From Paenibacillus sacheonensis (GTDB lineage: Bacteria; Bacillota; Bacilli; Paenibacillales; Paenibacillaceae), in contig NZ_JAAAMU010000028.1 of the NCBI RefSeq assembly GCF_009909195.1, positions 1-64,000 of the forward strand: a DNA stretch of 64,000 bases, written 5' to 3'. Below the pieces are notes generated by a model that was given only the letters and a program-made list of their open reading frames with translations, did not search any database and was not told the origin of the DNA. Shown here piece by piece: positions 45,927 to 53,297 of the stretch (position 1 is its first letter; every line of letters begins with the position of its first letter). The position numbers were made by a program, and so were the translations under genes.

Positions 45927-46927
45927 TCGTGCGCTTCGGGTTCGTGGCGATGAGCGTGCTGCTGGGGAAGGATACGTCGCCGTCGCGGACGATGACGTAT
46001 GCGACGTTCTCGAAGCTGGACGACCGGGAGGCGGGAATTCGCCGATTGGAGCGGATCGCGGAGGACAACTTGCGGACGACGCTGCGAATCATGAAGCACT
46101 GCGTCGGCCATGATGTCTACGTCTATCGGATGACGTCCAAGCTTATTCCGCTCGCGACGCATGACGCGCTGAAGGACTGGAACCCCTACCCGGCGCTCGA
46201 AGGAGCGTTCGCGGATATCGGCCGGTATGCGAAGGAGAAAGGCATGCGGCTGTCGTTTCATCCCGATCATTTCTGCGTATTCAGTACGCCGCGTCCCGAA
46301 GTGCTGGCCAAGTCGGCCGAGGATTTGAATTACCACGTCACGATGCTGGAGCATATGGGGCTGGACCCCGATACGAAATGCAACATTCACGTCGGCGGCG
46401 CCTACGGGGACAAGCCTGTCGCGCTGGAGCGGTTCATCCGCCAATTCGGCGCGCTGGACGGCCGGCTCCGCAGCAGAGTGACGCTGGAGAACGACGACAA
46501 GACGTTCACCGTCCGCGAGACGCTCGAAGCGGCGGAGGCCGTCGGCACGCCGATGGTGCTGGACATTCATCATCATGCGGTCAATGACGGCGGAGAGAGC
46601 GACGCGTCCCTGCATGACGAATTATGGCCGCGCATCGTTCGCACGTGGAACGGCCCGGACGGGCTGCCGTTGGCCGTCGTGCCGAAGCTGCATGTCTCGA
46701 GTCCCAAGAGCGAGAAGGATCCGCGAGGCCACGCCGATAACGTCGAGGTTGGCCCGCTGCTGCGATTCCTGCGGGGCGTGAACGGTTCGGTTCCGCGGCT
46801 GGACGTCATGATCGAGGCGAAGCAGAAGGACGCTGCGCTGCTGCAGTTGATGGACGACATGCGCCAGCTGCAGCAAGAAGGCGAGCGCATTCGCGTCATC
46901 GACGGCGGAAGTATCGAGATCCTGTAA
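45923..46927 (+). CDS. uvsE: UV damage endonuclease
   Basis: 334-residue TIM-barrel UVDE enzyme, which nicks DNA 5' of UV photoproducts and other lesions without needing UvrABC. Landmarks: RFGFVAMSV near the start, LSFHPDHFCVF, NIHVGGAYGDKPVALERF, LENDDKTFT, LDIHHHAVN and KLHVSSPK, which supply the metal-binding His, Glu and Asp. Such genes are common in spore formers. Start overlaps the preceding gene by four bases. Confidence 0.93.
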   Translation: MIVRFGFVAMSVLLGKDTSPSRTMTYATFSKLDDREAGIRRLERIAEDNLRTTLRIMKHCVGHDVYVYRMTSKLIPLATHDALKDWNPYPALEGAFADIGRYAKEKGMRLSFHPDHFCVFSTPRPEVLAKSAEDLNYHVTMLEHMGLDPDTKCNIHVGGAYGDKPVALERFIRQFGALDGRLRSRVTLENDDKTFTVRETLEAAEAVGTPMVLDIHHHAVNDGGESDASLHDELWPRIVRTWNGPDGLPLAVVPKLHVSSPKSEKDPRGHADNVEVGPLLRFLRGVNGSVPRLDVMIEAKQKDAALLQLMDDMRQLQQEGERIRVIDGGSIEIL

Positions 46928-46941
46928 GAAGGAATAGGACG

Positions 46942-46986
46942 GAGGCGCGAAAGAAGCTGGATTAGAGGCTTGATCTTTCGCGCCTC
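46942..46986 (+). terminator. uvsE terminator
   Basis: 13-bp stem GAGGCGCGAAAGA (46942-46954) / TCTTTCGCGCCTC (46974-46986), then TTGCGGTATTTTT. Confidence 0.75.
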
Positions 46987-47087
46987 TTGCGGTATTTTTG
47001 GTAAAGGAAGCGCTCTCATTCTCGGTATCATACACCCTGGTCCTACTTCCGCATTCGCACGACCACTACGGAGAGGATTGTGATTCA

Positions 47088-47858
47088 ATGAACGGATTAT
47101 TAGCAGGGAAGAACATGCTCGTCATGGGCGTTGCGAATGACCGCAGCATCGCATGGGCGATTGCCCAGTCGCTGGCTGCGCAGGGTGCGCGTCTCGCGTT
47201 CACCTATGAGAATGAGCGGGTGGAGGAACGGGTGCGCAAGCTGGCGGATACGATTCCGGGCTCGATATTGCTGCCGTGCAACGTTACGGCGGATGAAGAG
47301 ATCGAAGGGCTGGCGGACCACATTCGCGAGAGCTTCGGCGTCCTGCACGGCCTTGTACATAGCATCGCTTTCGCGAAAACGGAAGAACTCGAAGGGATGT
47401 TCGTCGACACTTCCCGCGCCGGATTTGCGCTTGCGCACGACATCAGCGCCTACTCGTTGACGGCAGTCGCGCAGCGGCTTTATCCGCTCATGACGGAAGG
47501 CGGCAGCATCATGACGATGACCTATTTGGGAGCGGAACGCGCGCTGCGCAATTATAACGTCATGGGCGTGGCCAAAGCCGCGCTGGAAGCGTCCGTCCGC
47601 TACTTGGCGGCCGACCTCGGTCCGCACGGCGTGCGGGTCAATGCCGTCTCCGCCGGTCCGATTCGGACGCTCGCCGCCAAGGGCATCAAGGACTTTAATT
47701 CGATTCTCCGGCAGGTGGAGGAGAAGTCTCCGCTGCGCAAGACGACGGACGCCTCCGAAGTCGGCGACACGGCCATGTTCCTGCTCAGCAATCTCTCGCG
47801 CGGGATTACGGGTGAAATCATATATTGCGATAACGGCTATCATATTGTCGGGGTTTAG
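47088..47858 (+). CDS. fabI: Enoyl-[acyl-carrier-protein] reductase (NADH), FabI type
   Basis: 256-residue short-chain dehydrogenase, last step of fatty-acid elongation. Features: GKNMLVMGVANDRSIAWAIAQ with the FabI-type nucleotide loop, SIAFA, MTMTYLGAERALRNYNVMGVAKAALEASVRYLA holding the Tyr-x6-Lys pair (YNVMGVAK), and SAGPIRTLAAKGI. It starts at ATG 47088 after GAGAGG; the open frame goes up to 46998 without a ribosome site. FabI is the target of triclosan. I see no FapR operator upstream. Confidence 0.94.
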   Translation: MNGLLAGKNMLVMGVANDRSIAWAIAQSLAAQGARLAFTYENERVEERVRKLADTIPGSILLPCNVTADEEIEGLADHIRESFGVLHGLVHSIAFAKTEELEGMFVDTSRAGFALAHDISAYSLTAVAQRLYPLMTEGGSIMTMTYLGAERALRNYNVMGVAKAALEASVRYLAADLGPHGVRVNAVSAGPIRTLAAKGIKDFNSILRQVEEKSPLRKTTDASEVGDTAMFLLSNLSRGITGEIIYCDNGYHIVGV

Positions 47859-47897
47859 GCATTAAAGTTATTGAAGTGTTGGGTTTAGGAAGAGAAC

Positions 47898-47950
47898 AGG
47901 CGATTTCTGACCAGGCCGATGTCGGCAATGGTACGGAGGTCGCCTTTTTG
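47898..47950 (+). terminator. Candidate fabI terminator
   Basis: AGGCGA (47898-47903) and TCGCCT (47940-47945) with a long structured loop, followed by TTTTTGG. Confidence 0.5.
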
Positions 47951-47986
47951 GTTCATAACGTTAAGCGACAGCGAGATTCGAGCATT

Positions 47987-48110
47987 TTCGACAATGGAGG
48001 CGAGGAAGGAAGCCTGAGAATGCGGTTCTTATGCCGAATAGTAAGAAATACAAAAAAAAGTTGCGATCGGGCGCGATTCGACATTGTTTTTACGATACGT
48101 ATTGTATCAT
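47987..48110 (+). promoter_or_regulatory. sinI control region with two Spo0A boxes
   Basis: TTCGACA, the reverse complement of the 0A box TGTCGAA, occurs exactly at 47987-47993 and 48077-48083, 90 bp apart; the first is embedded in TTTCGACAA, an even fuller match. TATCAT (48105-48110) is a possible -10 box, which would place the second 0A box directly at the -35 region, the position used for activation by Spo0A~P. A weaker CGTCGAA is at 48128. Confidence 0.65.
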
Positions 48111-48212
48111 CTAAGTGGGACTAACACGTCGAAAAACGGGACAATAGTCCTGCGGTAGACCTTATGGCGTACAGGCTATTGGAACTCATTTGACAAGTTG
48201 GAGGGTTACACG

Positions 48213-48365
48213 GTGATGCTTATTCCTGATAAGGACGAGGTTGCTGATCGAGAATGGATTTCTTTGCTGCTGCAAGCCCGGGCGATGGGCGTGACGGTTG
48301 AAGAGATCAGAGCTTTTATTCGGGCATGCAAGCATGTAAACGATTCCAATTCAGTTACCGTATAG
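48213..48365 (+). CDS. sinI: SinI-like antirepressor
   Basis: 50 residues from GTG 48213 (or ATG 48216), after GGAGGG. The core DREWISLLLQARAMGVTVEE continues IRAFIRACK and lines up with B. subtilis SinI (DQEWVELMVEAKEANISPEE, then IRKYL). SinI is a helical hairpin that takes SinR apart by forming a heterodimer; the same pattern occurs in the C-terminus of the SinR encoded next door (SDWQQLLHEAMSSGISKVQFKEFL). The gene is convergent with sinR with only 5 bp between stop codons, whereas in B. subtilis both lie in tandem. Two Spo0A boxes upstream fit Spo0A~P activation. Confidence 0.88.
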   Translation: MMLIPDKDEVADREWISLLLQARAMGVTVEEIRAFIRACKHVNDSNSVTV

Positions 48366-48370
48366 CGGAG

Positions 48371-48715
48371 CTAGCTGGAGGAGTCGTTATTCTTCTTCCA
48401 TTTTTGAAATTCCAGAAACTCTTTGAACTGGACTTTGCTGATGCCGGACGACATCGCTTCATGAAGCAGCTGCTGCCAGTCCGAATCAAGCTGTTGTTCA
48501 TTCTCCGCTGCGTCTCCGTATAAGATGGCATGAATCGTCACGTCCAGCGCGGTGGAAACCTTCTCGAGAAATTGGATCGAAGGATTGGACTGCAGCCCTC
48601 GTTCGACATTGCTGACATAGGACTTAGCGACCTCTGCCCGCTCAGCAAGCTCGGAGAGGGACATTCCTTTGTTCATGCGCAGCTGTTGGATTCGTCTGCC
48701 GATATCTTCAATCAT
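48371..48715 (-). CDS. sinR: SinR-like biofilm master repressor
   Basis: 114 residues from ATG 48715 (AAAGGA nine bases upstream; ATG 48721 is also possible). The HTH part IGRRIQQLRMNKGMSLSELA, continuing AERAEVAKSYVSNVERGLQ, and NPSIQFLEKVSTALDVTIHAILYG is very close to B. subtilis SinR. The C-terminal part (LDSDWQQLLHEAMSSGISKV, then QFKEFLEFQKWKK) is the tetramerisation domain targeted by SinI. A minus-strand TATAAT (48745-48740) lies 20-30 bp upstream, and GTTCTAAGAGACT just before it could be a self-binding site. Expected target: the matrix operon starting at 49252, which has SinR boxes. Confidence 0.93.
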   Translation of the reverse strand: MIEDIGRRIQQLRMNKGMSLSELAERAEVAKSYVSNVERGLQSNPSIQFLEKVSTALDVTIHAILYGDAAENEQQLDSDWQQLLHEAMSSGISKVQFKEFLEFQKWKKNNDSSS

Positions 48716-49045
48716 GCTCATGCATCCTTTGTTTCGTGGATTATACGGACCGTAGCCTAGTCTCTTAGAACCTTCTAGGCTTAAACACATCTTAAGGGGT
48801 GCCAATTGATTTGTAAAGTTGTGCGTCAGGTATATAAAAAAAGGCCAATAGCGAAGGTCAAGGCGTCGAGAAACCCGCGTTTGCAAAACGTTGGGTTTCT
48901 TTTGTTTTTTAGAATACCGCTCGAACGGCCGATTCTTCGATACGTGCCGCACCATTCCAGATGGAGATTGGCAGCTAGATGATCGGGCTCACTAGCGGAC
49001 GAGAACTTGAACCAAGGTGTTGTTCGGGAAAAGGACGAGCTAGTC
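48716..49045. other. Intergenic region upstream of sinR
   Basis: Contains the sinR promoter, an inverted repeat CCTAG / CTAGG (48756-48760, 48775-48779), a plus-strand terminator at 48869-48910 and about 130 bp without visible features. No gene. Confidence 0.6.
48869..48910 (+). terminator. Strong plus-strand terminator with no gene directly upstream
   Basis: AGAAACCC (48869-48876) / GGGTTTCT (48893-48900) plus an inner CGTTT / AAACG, then TTTGTTTTTT. On the minus strand there is no T tail. The nearest upstream plus-strand gene is sinI, 504 bp away, with the whole of sinR in between on the other strand. Confidence 0.85.
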
Positions 49046-49232
49046 GTTCTTTATAGGGAACATTTATTTGGAAATTAGAGATAATGAAAGATATATTGAG
49101 TAAAACTTAGAAATATATAAATATTTGTTCGTTATAAAGAATATTTGCCGTTATTTCAGACTATTCAAAAACGGAAAAATAGCATATATTGATGTTGCAA
49201 GACGTTCTTAATAGAGAACAAAGTTGTTCTTC
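49046..49232 (+). promoter_or_regulatory. SinR operator array upstream of the matrix operon
   Basis: Three 16-bp dyads of the form GTTCTTT-n2-AAAGAAC: GTTCTTTATAGGGAAC (49046-49061), GTTCGTTATAAAGAAT (49127-49142) and GTTCTTAATAGAGAAC (49204-49219), plus a half-site GTTCTTC (49226-49232). The known SinR half-site is GTTCTYT. The dyads are 81 and 77 bp apart, about 7.5 helical turns. The DNA between is very AT-rich. Confidence 0.8.
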
Positions 49233-49251
49233 AAAAGGGTGTGGAGGCCTC

Positions 49252-50436
49252 ATGCAGATGAGATCCGAAAGAGCTAAAAGGAGACGAAAGGATCGCAATC
49301 GCAAAATTCTCTTACTCTCCATGAATTCTTTCTCGATTCTGTTTTTATTATTCGTTACCGTTTCAAGCCGTGCGGGAATGACATACGGACATTTTACATC
49401 CAAGGCTGCGATAGACGGGGAAATCGGTATTTGTTCGGTGTATCCGAATCAGGTCGAGCAGCTGCTGGAGCAATTCGTTCAGCACGTAACCAGGGGAGAG
49501 GCCGATTATGGAAGCTTATCCCTGTATAACGGCTCAAATGAAGAAGCAATCGGAATTCCGGACGCAGCTGCCGCCTCGGATGAAGAGCTGCAGCAATTCG
49601 CGAGTTCAATAAACGCGCGAATAGACGTACTTGAGATTCAGCAGCAAGCCATCGATGGTCTAACCGGCGCAAATGACTCCGAGTGGGCAAGCGCGCAATC
49701 CGAAATTGTTTCGGCCGCTTCGATCCTGACTCAACTGTCCGACTACATAGGAAGCGTTAATTTGCACTGTCTTGCACCTGAAGATCCCTCGATGTTGGAT
49801 CAATTTCTCGCTTTAATTAACGGAAGCCGCGTCGCGTCCGAAGCCTTCCAAGAACAGGGCCGATCGATTTATGGCGCATTATCCGGAAGCCCATCGGGAA
49901 TGAACGCCACGCCATTACTTGTCAATGAGCCGGCCGTAATCAGCGCTGCCGCGGCAGCAAGCTATCAAGCGGCACAGCGTTCGTTAAGCGATGCCCGCAG
50001 TGCCGCCGTACAGCAGCATTCGAACTTGCAGCAGCAGCTGGCACAGATCAACGCGGAGATTGCCGCACGGGAGCAAGCAAAAGCCGATGCGGAGGCTAAT
50101 GCGAAAGATGGAGAATCGACGAAAGAGCAAGCGGACGGAGAAACGGTGAACGGGCAGGCAGCGGACGAAACGACCAGCGAACGGGCGGCCGGCGAACCAG
50201 CGGAAGAGAAAGCCGATGAATCGCGCTCCGAATCGGTTCCATCCGTTCGGGATGAATCGGCAGAGCAGGATCCTGCGGTGCCCGAAAACCCTTCGGTCAA
50301 TCCAGCCACGCCATCTTCCGATTCTGCGAAGGAGCAAACGGAGACTGCCGATCATCCTGCAATTCCGATAACGACGCAACCCAACTCCAATGAATCAGGT
50401 GGTGTTTCAAATGAAATTGAAATCGATCATGAGTAA
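49252..50436 (+). CDS. TapA-like matrix accessory protein, first gene of the sipW-tasA operon
   Basis: 394 residues from ATG 49252 (GTGGAGG upstream; ATG 49258 is an alternative). A basic head (RSERAKRRRKDRNRKILLL) and one hydrophobic helix (MNSFSILFLLFVTVSSRAGM) are followed by TYGHFTSKAAIDGEIGIC, which resembles SipW-processed precursors. The body is helical and Gln/Ala-rich, with a predicted coiled coil near QQHSNLQQQLAQINAEIAAREQAKAD, and the last 120 residues are an acidic Glu/Ser/Pro/Thr tail. Position and outline match TapA, which anchors TasA fibres in B. subtilis, but sequence similarity is not evident, so I call it an analogue. It overlaps sipW by 26 bases. Confidence 0.7.
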   Translation: MQMRSERAKRRRKDRNRKILLLSMNSFSILFLLFVTVSSRAGMTYGHFTSKAAIDGEIGICSVYPNQVEQLLEQFVQHVTRGEADYGSLSLYNGSNEEAIGIPDAAAASDEELQQFASSINARIDVLEIQQQAIDGLTGANDSEWASAQSEIVSAASILTQLSDYIGSVNLHCLAPEDPSMLDQFLALINGSRVASEAFQEQGRSIYGALSGSPSGMNATPLLVNEPAVISAAAAASYQAAQRSLSDARSAAVQQHSNLQQQLAQINAEIAAREQAKADAEANAKDGESTKEQADGETVNGQAADETTSERAAGEPAEEKADESRSESVPSVRDESAEQDPAVPENPSVNPATPSSDSAKEQTETADHPAIPITTQPNSNESGGVSNEIEIDHE

Positions 50437-50992
50437 AGCTGCGACGTTATTGCTGATCGTCGTATTCCTCATCGTTGCTTTCTCCGTCGTGGTCTCGAAA
50501 GCATCCGGCGGGGCGCCGAAAATGCTGGGCTACGAGATCAAAATCGTATTATCCGGCTCCATGGAGCCAGGCATTAAAACAGGATCGATCGTGGCCATTA
50601 AGCCCGGCGGGGATATGAACCGGTTCAAAGTCGGCGACGTCGTCACGTTCAAAGATATGGAAAACAGGCTGATTACCCACAGGATCGTAGAAGTCGGCAC
50701 GAAAGACAGGCAGCAGCTGTACACCACCAAGGGGGACAACAACCCTACTGCGGACGTCAATCGCGTTCCGGCCGATCGCATCGTCGGGCAGTATTCCGGC
50801 TTCACGATTCCTTACCTAGGCTATGGCATGGATTTTGCGAATTCCAAGCAAGGCAGCCTGCTGCTGCTCGTGCCGGGACTTCTATTTCTCCTCTACTCGA
50901 TCGTGACGATTTGGAAAGCAATCTCCGACCTTGAGAAGAAGAAAGCAGAACCGCTAACGCCGCAGAATCCGAATCCGGATACATTGGCGTAG
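50411..50992 (+). CDS. sipW: ER-type signal peptidase SipW
   Basis: 193 residues from ATG 50411, six bases after AGGTGGTG; the frame is open to 50390. Catalytic Ser50 is in VLSGSMEPGIKTGS and the general base is His90 (LITHRIV) rather than Lys, which marks the ER-type (SipW) branch. Membrane helices lie at about 11-30 and near the C-terminus (LLLLVPGLLFLLYSIVTIW). SipW specifically cleaves TasA and TapA in B. subtilis; here tasA follows and a TapA-like gene precedes. Different from the Ser-Lys type peptidase at 34 kb. Confidence 0.95.
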   Translation: MKLKSIMSKAATLLLIVVFLIVAFSVVVSKASGGAPKMLGYEIKIVLSGSMEPGIKTGSIVAIKPGGDMNRFKVGDVVTFKDMENRLITHRIVEVGTKDRQQLYTTKGDNNPTADVNRVPADRIVGQYSGFTIPYLGYGMDFANSKQGSLLLLVPGLLFLLYSIVTIWKAISDLEKKKAEPLTPQNPNPDTLA

Positions 50993-51082
50993 CTAGAATT
51001 GATTGTCCTCCTTGCGAGAATTCGCAAGGATACAATAAATAAAAACCACCTCGGTAAGAGGACGATAAGGGAGGAAATAAAA

Positions 51083-51691
51083 ATGAGTCTCAAAGTAAAG
51101 CTGGGTCTTGGTTTGGCAACTGCAGTAATGGGGATTTCCTTGATTGGCGGAGGTACATATGCCTATTTTACATCCACTGAAAGCACAACGGGTACATTTG
51201 CTGCCGGTTATATCGACTTGACCGCAAGCCCGACAACGGTAATTAGCGTAAGCGATATTAAACCGGGCGATACTTGGGAAAAATCCTTCTCCCTGAAAAA
51301 TACGGGCACGGTCGATATCGCAAAAGTTCTTCTGCACACTACCTATGAGGTTGGTGACTACGGCAGCAATAACCAACTGGATTTGGGCAAATACATTCGC
51401 GTTGATTTCTTGCGGAACGCGACAAACGACTTGCCGGGACAAAACATCATCGGCTCGAAAACGCTTTATGAATTGCAGCAAATGACGAACTCTCAAGATC
51501 CGGACGTCGTCAAAGATATCCTTGGCCTTCTCACCGATTGGATCGACAATAGCGGTCTGGACAAAATCAACAACGGCGAAACGAACGATTTCAAAGTGAA
51601 GTTCACGTTCGTCAATGACGGCGACCAATCCCAGTTCCAAAGAGACAGCCTGACGCTGCACTGGGATTTTGAAGCACAAACGCAAAACTAA
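51083..51691 (+). CDS. tasA: TasA/camelysin family biofilm matrix protein
   Basis: 202 residues from ATG 51083 (GGGAGG eight bases upstream). The SipW-type signal VKLGLGLATAVMGISLIGGG is followed by TYAYFTSTESTTGTFAAGYI, the typical start of the camelysin/TasA (M73) family. Further marks are DIKPGDTWEKSFSLKNTGTVDIAKV and FKVKFTFVNDG. TasA forms the protein fibres of the biofilm; camelysin annotations as a protease are doubtful. It lies 90 bp after sipW and has a good own ribosome site, suiting high expression. It is shorter than B. subtilis TasA (261). Confidence 0.92.
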   Translation: MSLKVKLGLGLATAVMGISLIGGGTYAYFTSTESTTGTFAAGYIDLTASPTTVISVSDIKPGDTWEKSFSLKNTGTVDIAKVLLHTTYEVGDYGSNNQLDLGKYIRVDFLRNATNDLPGQNIIGSKTLYELQQMTNSQDPDVVKDILGLLTDWIDNSGLDKINNGETNDFKVKFTFVNDGDQSQFQRDSLTLHWDFEAQTQN

Positions 51692-51704
51692 TAAGCATGA
51701 ACAT

Positions 51705-51736
51705 GAACGCCTCGGATCGACGGGGCGTTCTTTTTT
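51705..51736 (+). terminator. Terminator of the matrix operon
   Basis: GAACGCCTCG (51705-51714) / CGGGGCGTTC (51721-51730) with a 6-base loop and six T residues. Confidence 0.92.
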
Positions 51737-51745
51737 ATCTTCTTT

Positions 51746-51898
51746 TTAGACTAAACGGAACTGAAAATCTTTCAAGGCGGCCTTTTCCTTGGCTTCTTTT
51801 GCACGCTTACTGGCAATAGAGATACCATTTGGAGTAATATAGGTATTGGTGTCTTTCAGTGAATTCGGGCGAAACTTTGTCCGCCCGCTGACGTATTG
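51746..51898 (-). pseudogene. Possible gene remnant (C-terminal 50 codons only)
   Basis: On the minus strand an open stretch of 50 codons ends at 51746 with TNTYITPNGISIASKRAKEA and KEKAALKDFQFRLV. A stop lies directly upstream and no start codon or ribosome site is visible. The Lys/Ala-rich ending looks like the true C-terminus of a protein, so this may be a decayed gene. Family not recognised. Confidence 0.3.
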
Positions 51899-51944
51899 TT
51901 ACAAAGAAGTAATTGAACTCATAGGAAAGTAGCGTGGTCTAACC

Positions 51945-52787
51945 ATGAGTGAACCGATTATCGGGGGCAAGAGTTTCACAGCTGTCGCGATCAATTGCGC
52001 AGCGAAAGCCGGAGAATGGATAAAGACGAAACTTGGCAACCATACAAGCCTATCGTTAAAATATTCCGCGCAGGACCTAGTCACGGAAGTAGATAAAGGC
52101 GCGGAGACGATGATCCGCAACTTGGTGGGAACGCACTTCCCGGATCATTCCTTCCTCGGCGAGGAAGGCGTGCAGCCTGGACCTGAGGCGTCGACGAAGG
52201 CGCTGCAAAGCGTGCAAGACGCAGAATACCTTTGGATCGTGGATCCGATCGACGGCACGACGAATTTCGTGCACGGCTTCCCGTTCTTCTCGGTGTCCAT
52301 CGCGCTCGCGTACCGCGGAGAAGTCATCGTCGGCGTCGTATACGATCCGATGCGGGACGAGCTGTTCGTCGCGGAGAAAGGCAAGGGCGCTTACGTCCGC
52401 GGCCGCCGCATGGCGGTCTCCGGCGAGACTACGCTCGGCGAAAGCTTGCTGGCGACGGGCTTCCCAGCGGATCCGAATTACGCCCAGCCGCTCAATATGA
52501 AGCAGCTGCAAGCGCTCGCCCCGCAGGTGCGCAATATCCGTTCGGCGGGCTCGGCGGCGCTGCATATGGCTTATGTCGCCTCGGGGCGGTTGACCGGCTT
52601 CTGGGAGATCGGATTGAACTCCTGGGATTTGGCGGCAGGAGCGCTGCTCGTGAAGGAATCGGGAGGGACCGTTACGGACATGCAAGGGAACGACTACCAT
52701 CTCGGCGTTCGCCACGTTGCAGCCTCCAACGGCCGCGTGCACGGCGAATTCGTGAACGCCCTGCAGCAGGCAGAGGCCGGCGGCTGA
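51945..52787 (+). CDS. suhB: Inositol monophosphatase family protein
   Basis: 280 residues, the normal length for bacterial SuhB-type enzymes. Metal sites are complete: GEEG (FLGEEGVQPG), DPIDGTTNF, and the late W-D in LNSWDLAAGALLVKESGG. KYSAQDLVTEVDKGAE near the N-terminus is the Mg2+-site-3 region. It hydrolyses myo-inositol phosphates or related sugar phosphates. Compare the divergent IMPase-like gene at 27.2 kb. The ribosome site is poor (AGGAAAG, 15 bases away), so the start is less sure. Confidence 0.9.
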   Translation: MSEPIIGGKSFTAVAINCAAKAGEWIKTKLGNHTSLSLKYSAQDLVTEVDKGAETMIRNLVGTHFPDHSFLGEEGVQPGPEASTKALQSVQDAEYLWIVDPIDGTTNFVHGFPFFSVSIALAYRGEVIVGVVYDPMRDELFVAEKGKGAYVRGRRMAVSGETTLGESLLATGFPADPNYAQPLNMKQLQALAPQVRNIRSAGSAALHMAYVASGRLTGFWEIGLNSWDLAAGALLVKESGGTVTDMQGNDYHLGVRHVAASNGRVHGEFVNALQQAEAGG

Positions 52788-52795
52788 CAAACGAA

Positions 52796-52844
52796 GAACG
52801 TCTCTCATTCCGTCCGCATATGACGGGAGAAGAGGCGTTCTTTT
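52796..52844 (+). terminator. suhB terminator
   Basis: GAACGTCTCT (52796-52805) / AGAGGCGTTC (52831-52840) with an inner CCGTC / GACGG, then TTTT. Confidence 0.8.
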
Positions 52845-52886
52845 GCATAGAATAGCGTAAGACGCTATGGGATGGGGGCTGGCCGG

Positions 52887-53297
52887 ATGTTTATCGAGCT
52901 TGACGTACAGGGCGATGTGCCGCTTCACGAGCAGATCGCGCAGCAAATTATCGCGGGCATTGCTTCGGGGACGCTGAAGCCGGGCAAGACGCTGCCTTCG
53001 GCCAAACGGCTGGCGGCGGACCTGCGCATTAAATCGACGACGGTGCATAAAGCGTACCGGAGCTTATTCGACGAAGGCTTTCTCGTGGAACGCTATGACG
53101 GACGGCTTGGCATGCTCGTGCCGCCGACGGAGGAAATGCCGCGGCTGACGGAGCGATTTATGGAACGGATGCAGAACCAGCTGCGCGCGCTGGCGGTCGA
53201 AGGCCGGGCGAGAGGCATGACGGAGACCGAATTCAGTAAAGCCTGCGTGAAAATTTACCGCAGCGATTTATCAAGGATGGGAGATTCACTCGAATGA
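52887..53297 (+). CDS. YtrA-type GntR transcriptional regulator
   Basis: 136 residues from ATG 52887. A GntR winged helix (VPLHEQIAQQIIAGIASGTLKPGKTLPSAKRLAADLRIKSTTVHKAYRSLFDEGFLVERYDGRLGMLV) with only a short helical C-terminus, the YtrA subtype, which usually controls a neighbouring ABC transporter or membrane protein. Its stop overlaps the start of the DUF1648 gene (ATGA), so that protein is the likely partner or target. The alternative ATG at 52872 is less well placed for a ribosome site. Confidence 0.88.
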   Translation: MFIELDVQGDVPLHEQIAQQIIAGIASGTLKPGKTLPSAKRLAADLRIKSTTVHKAYRSLFDEGFLVERYDGRLGMLVPPTEEMPRLTERFMERMQNQLRALAVEGRARGMTETEFSKACVKIYRSDLSRMGDSLE

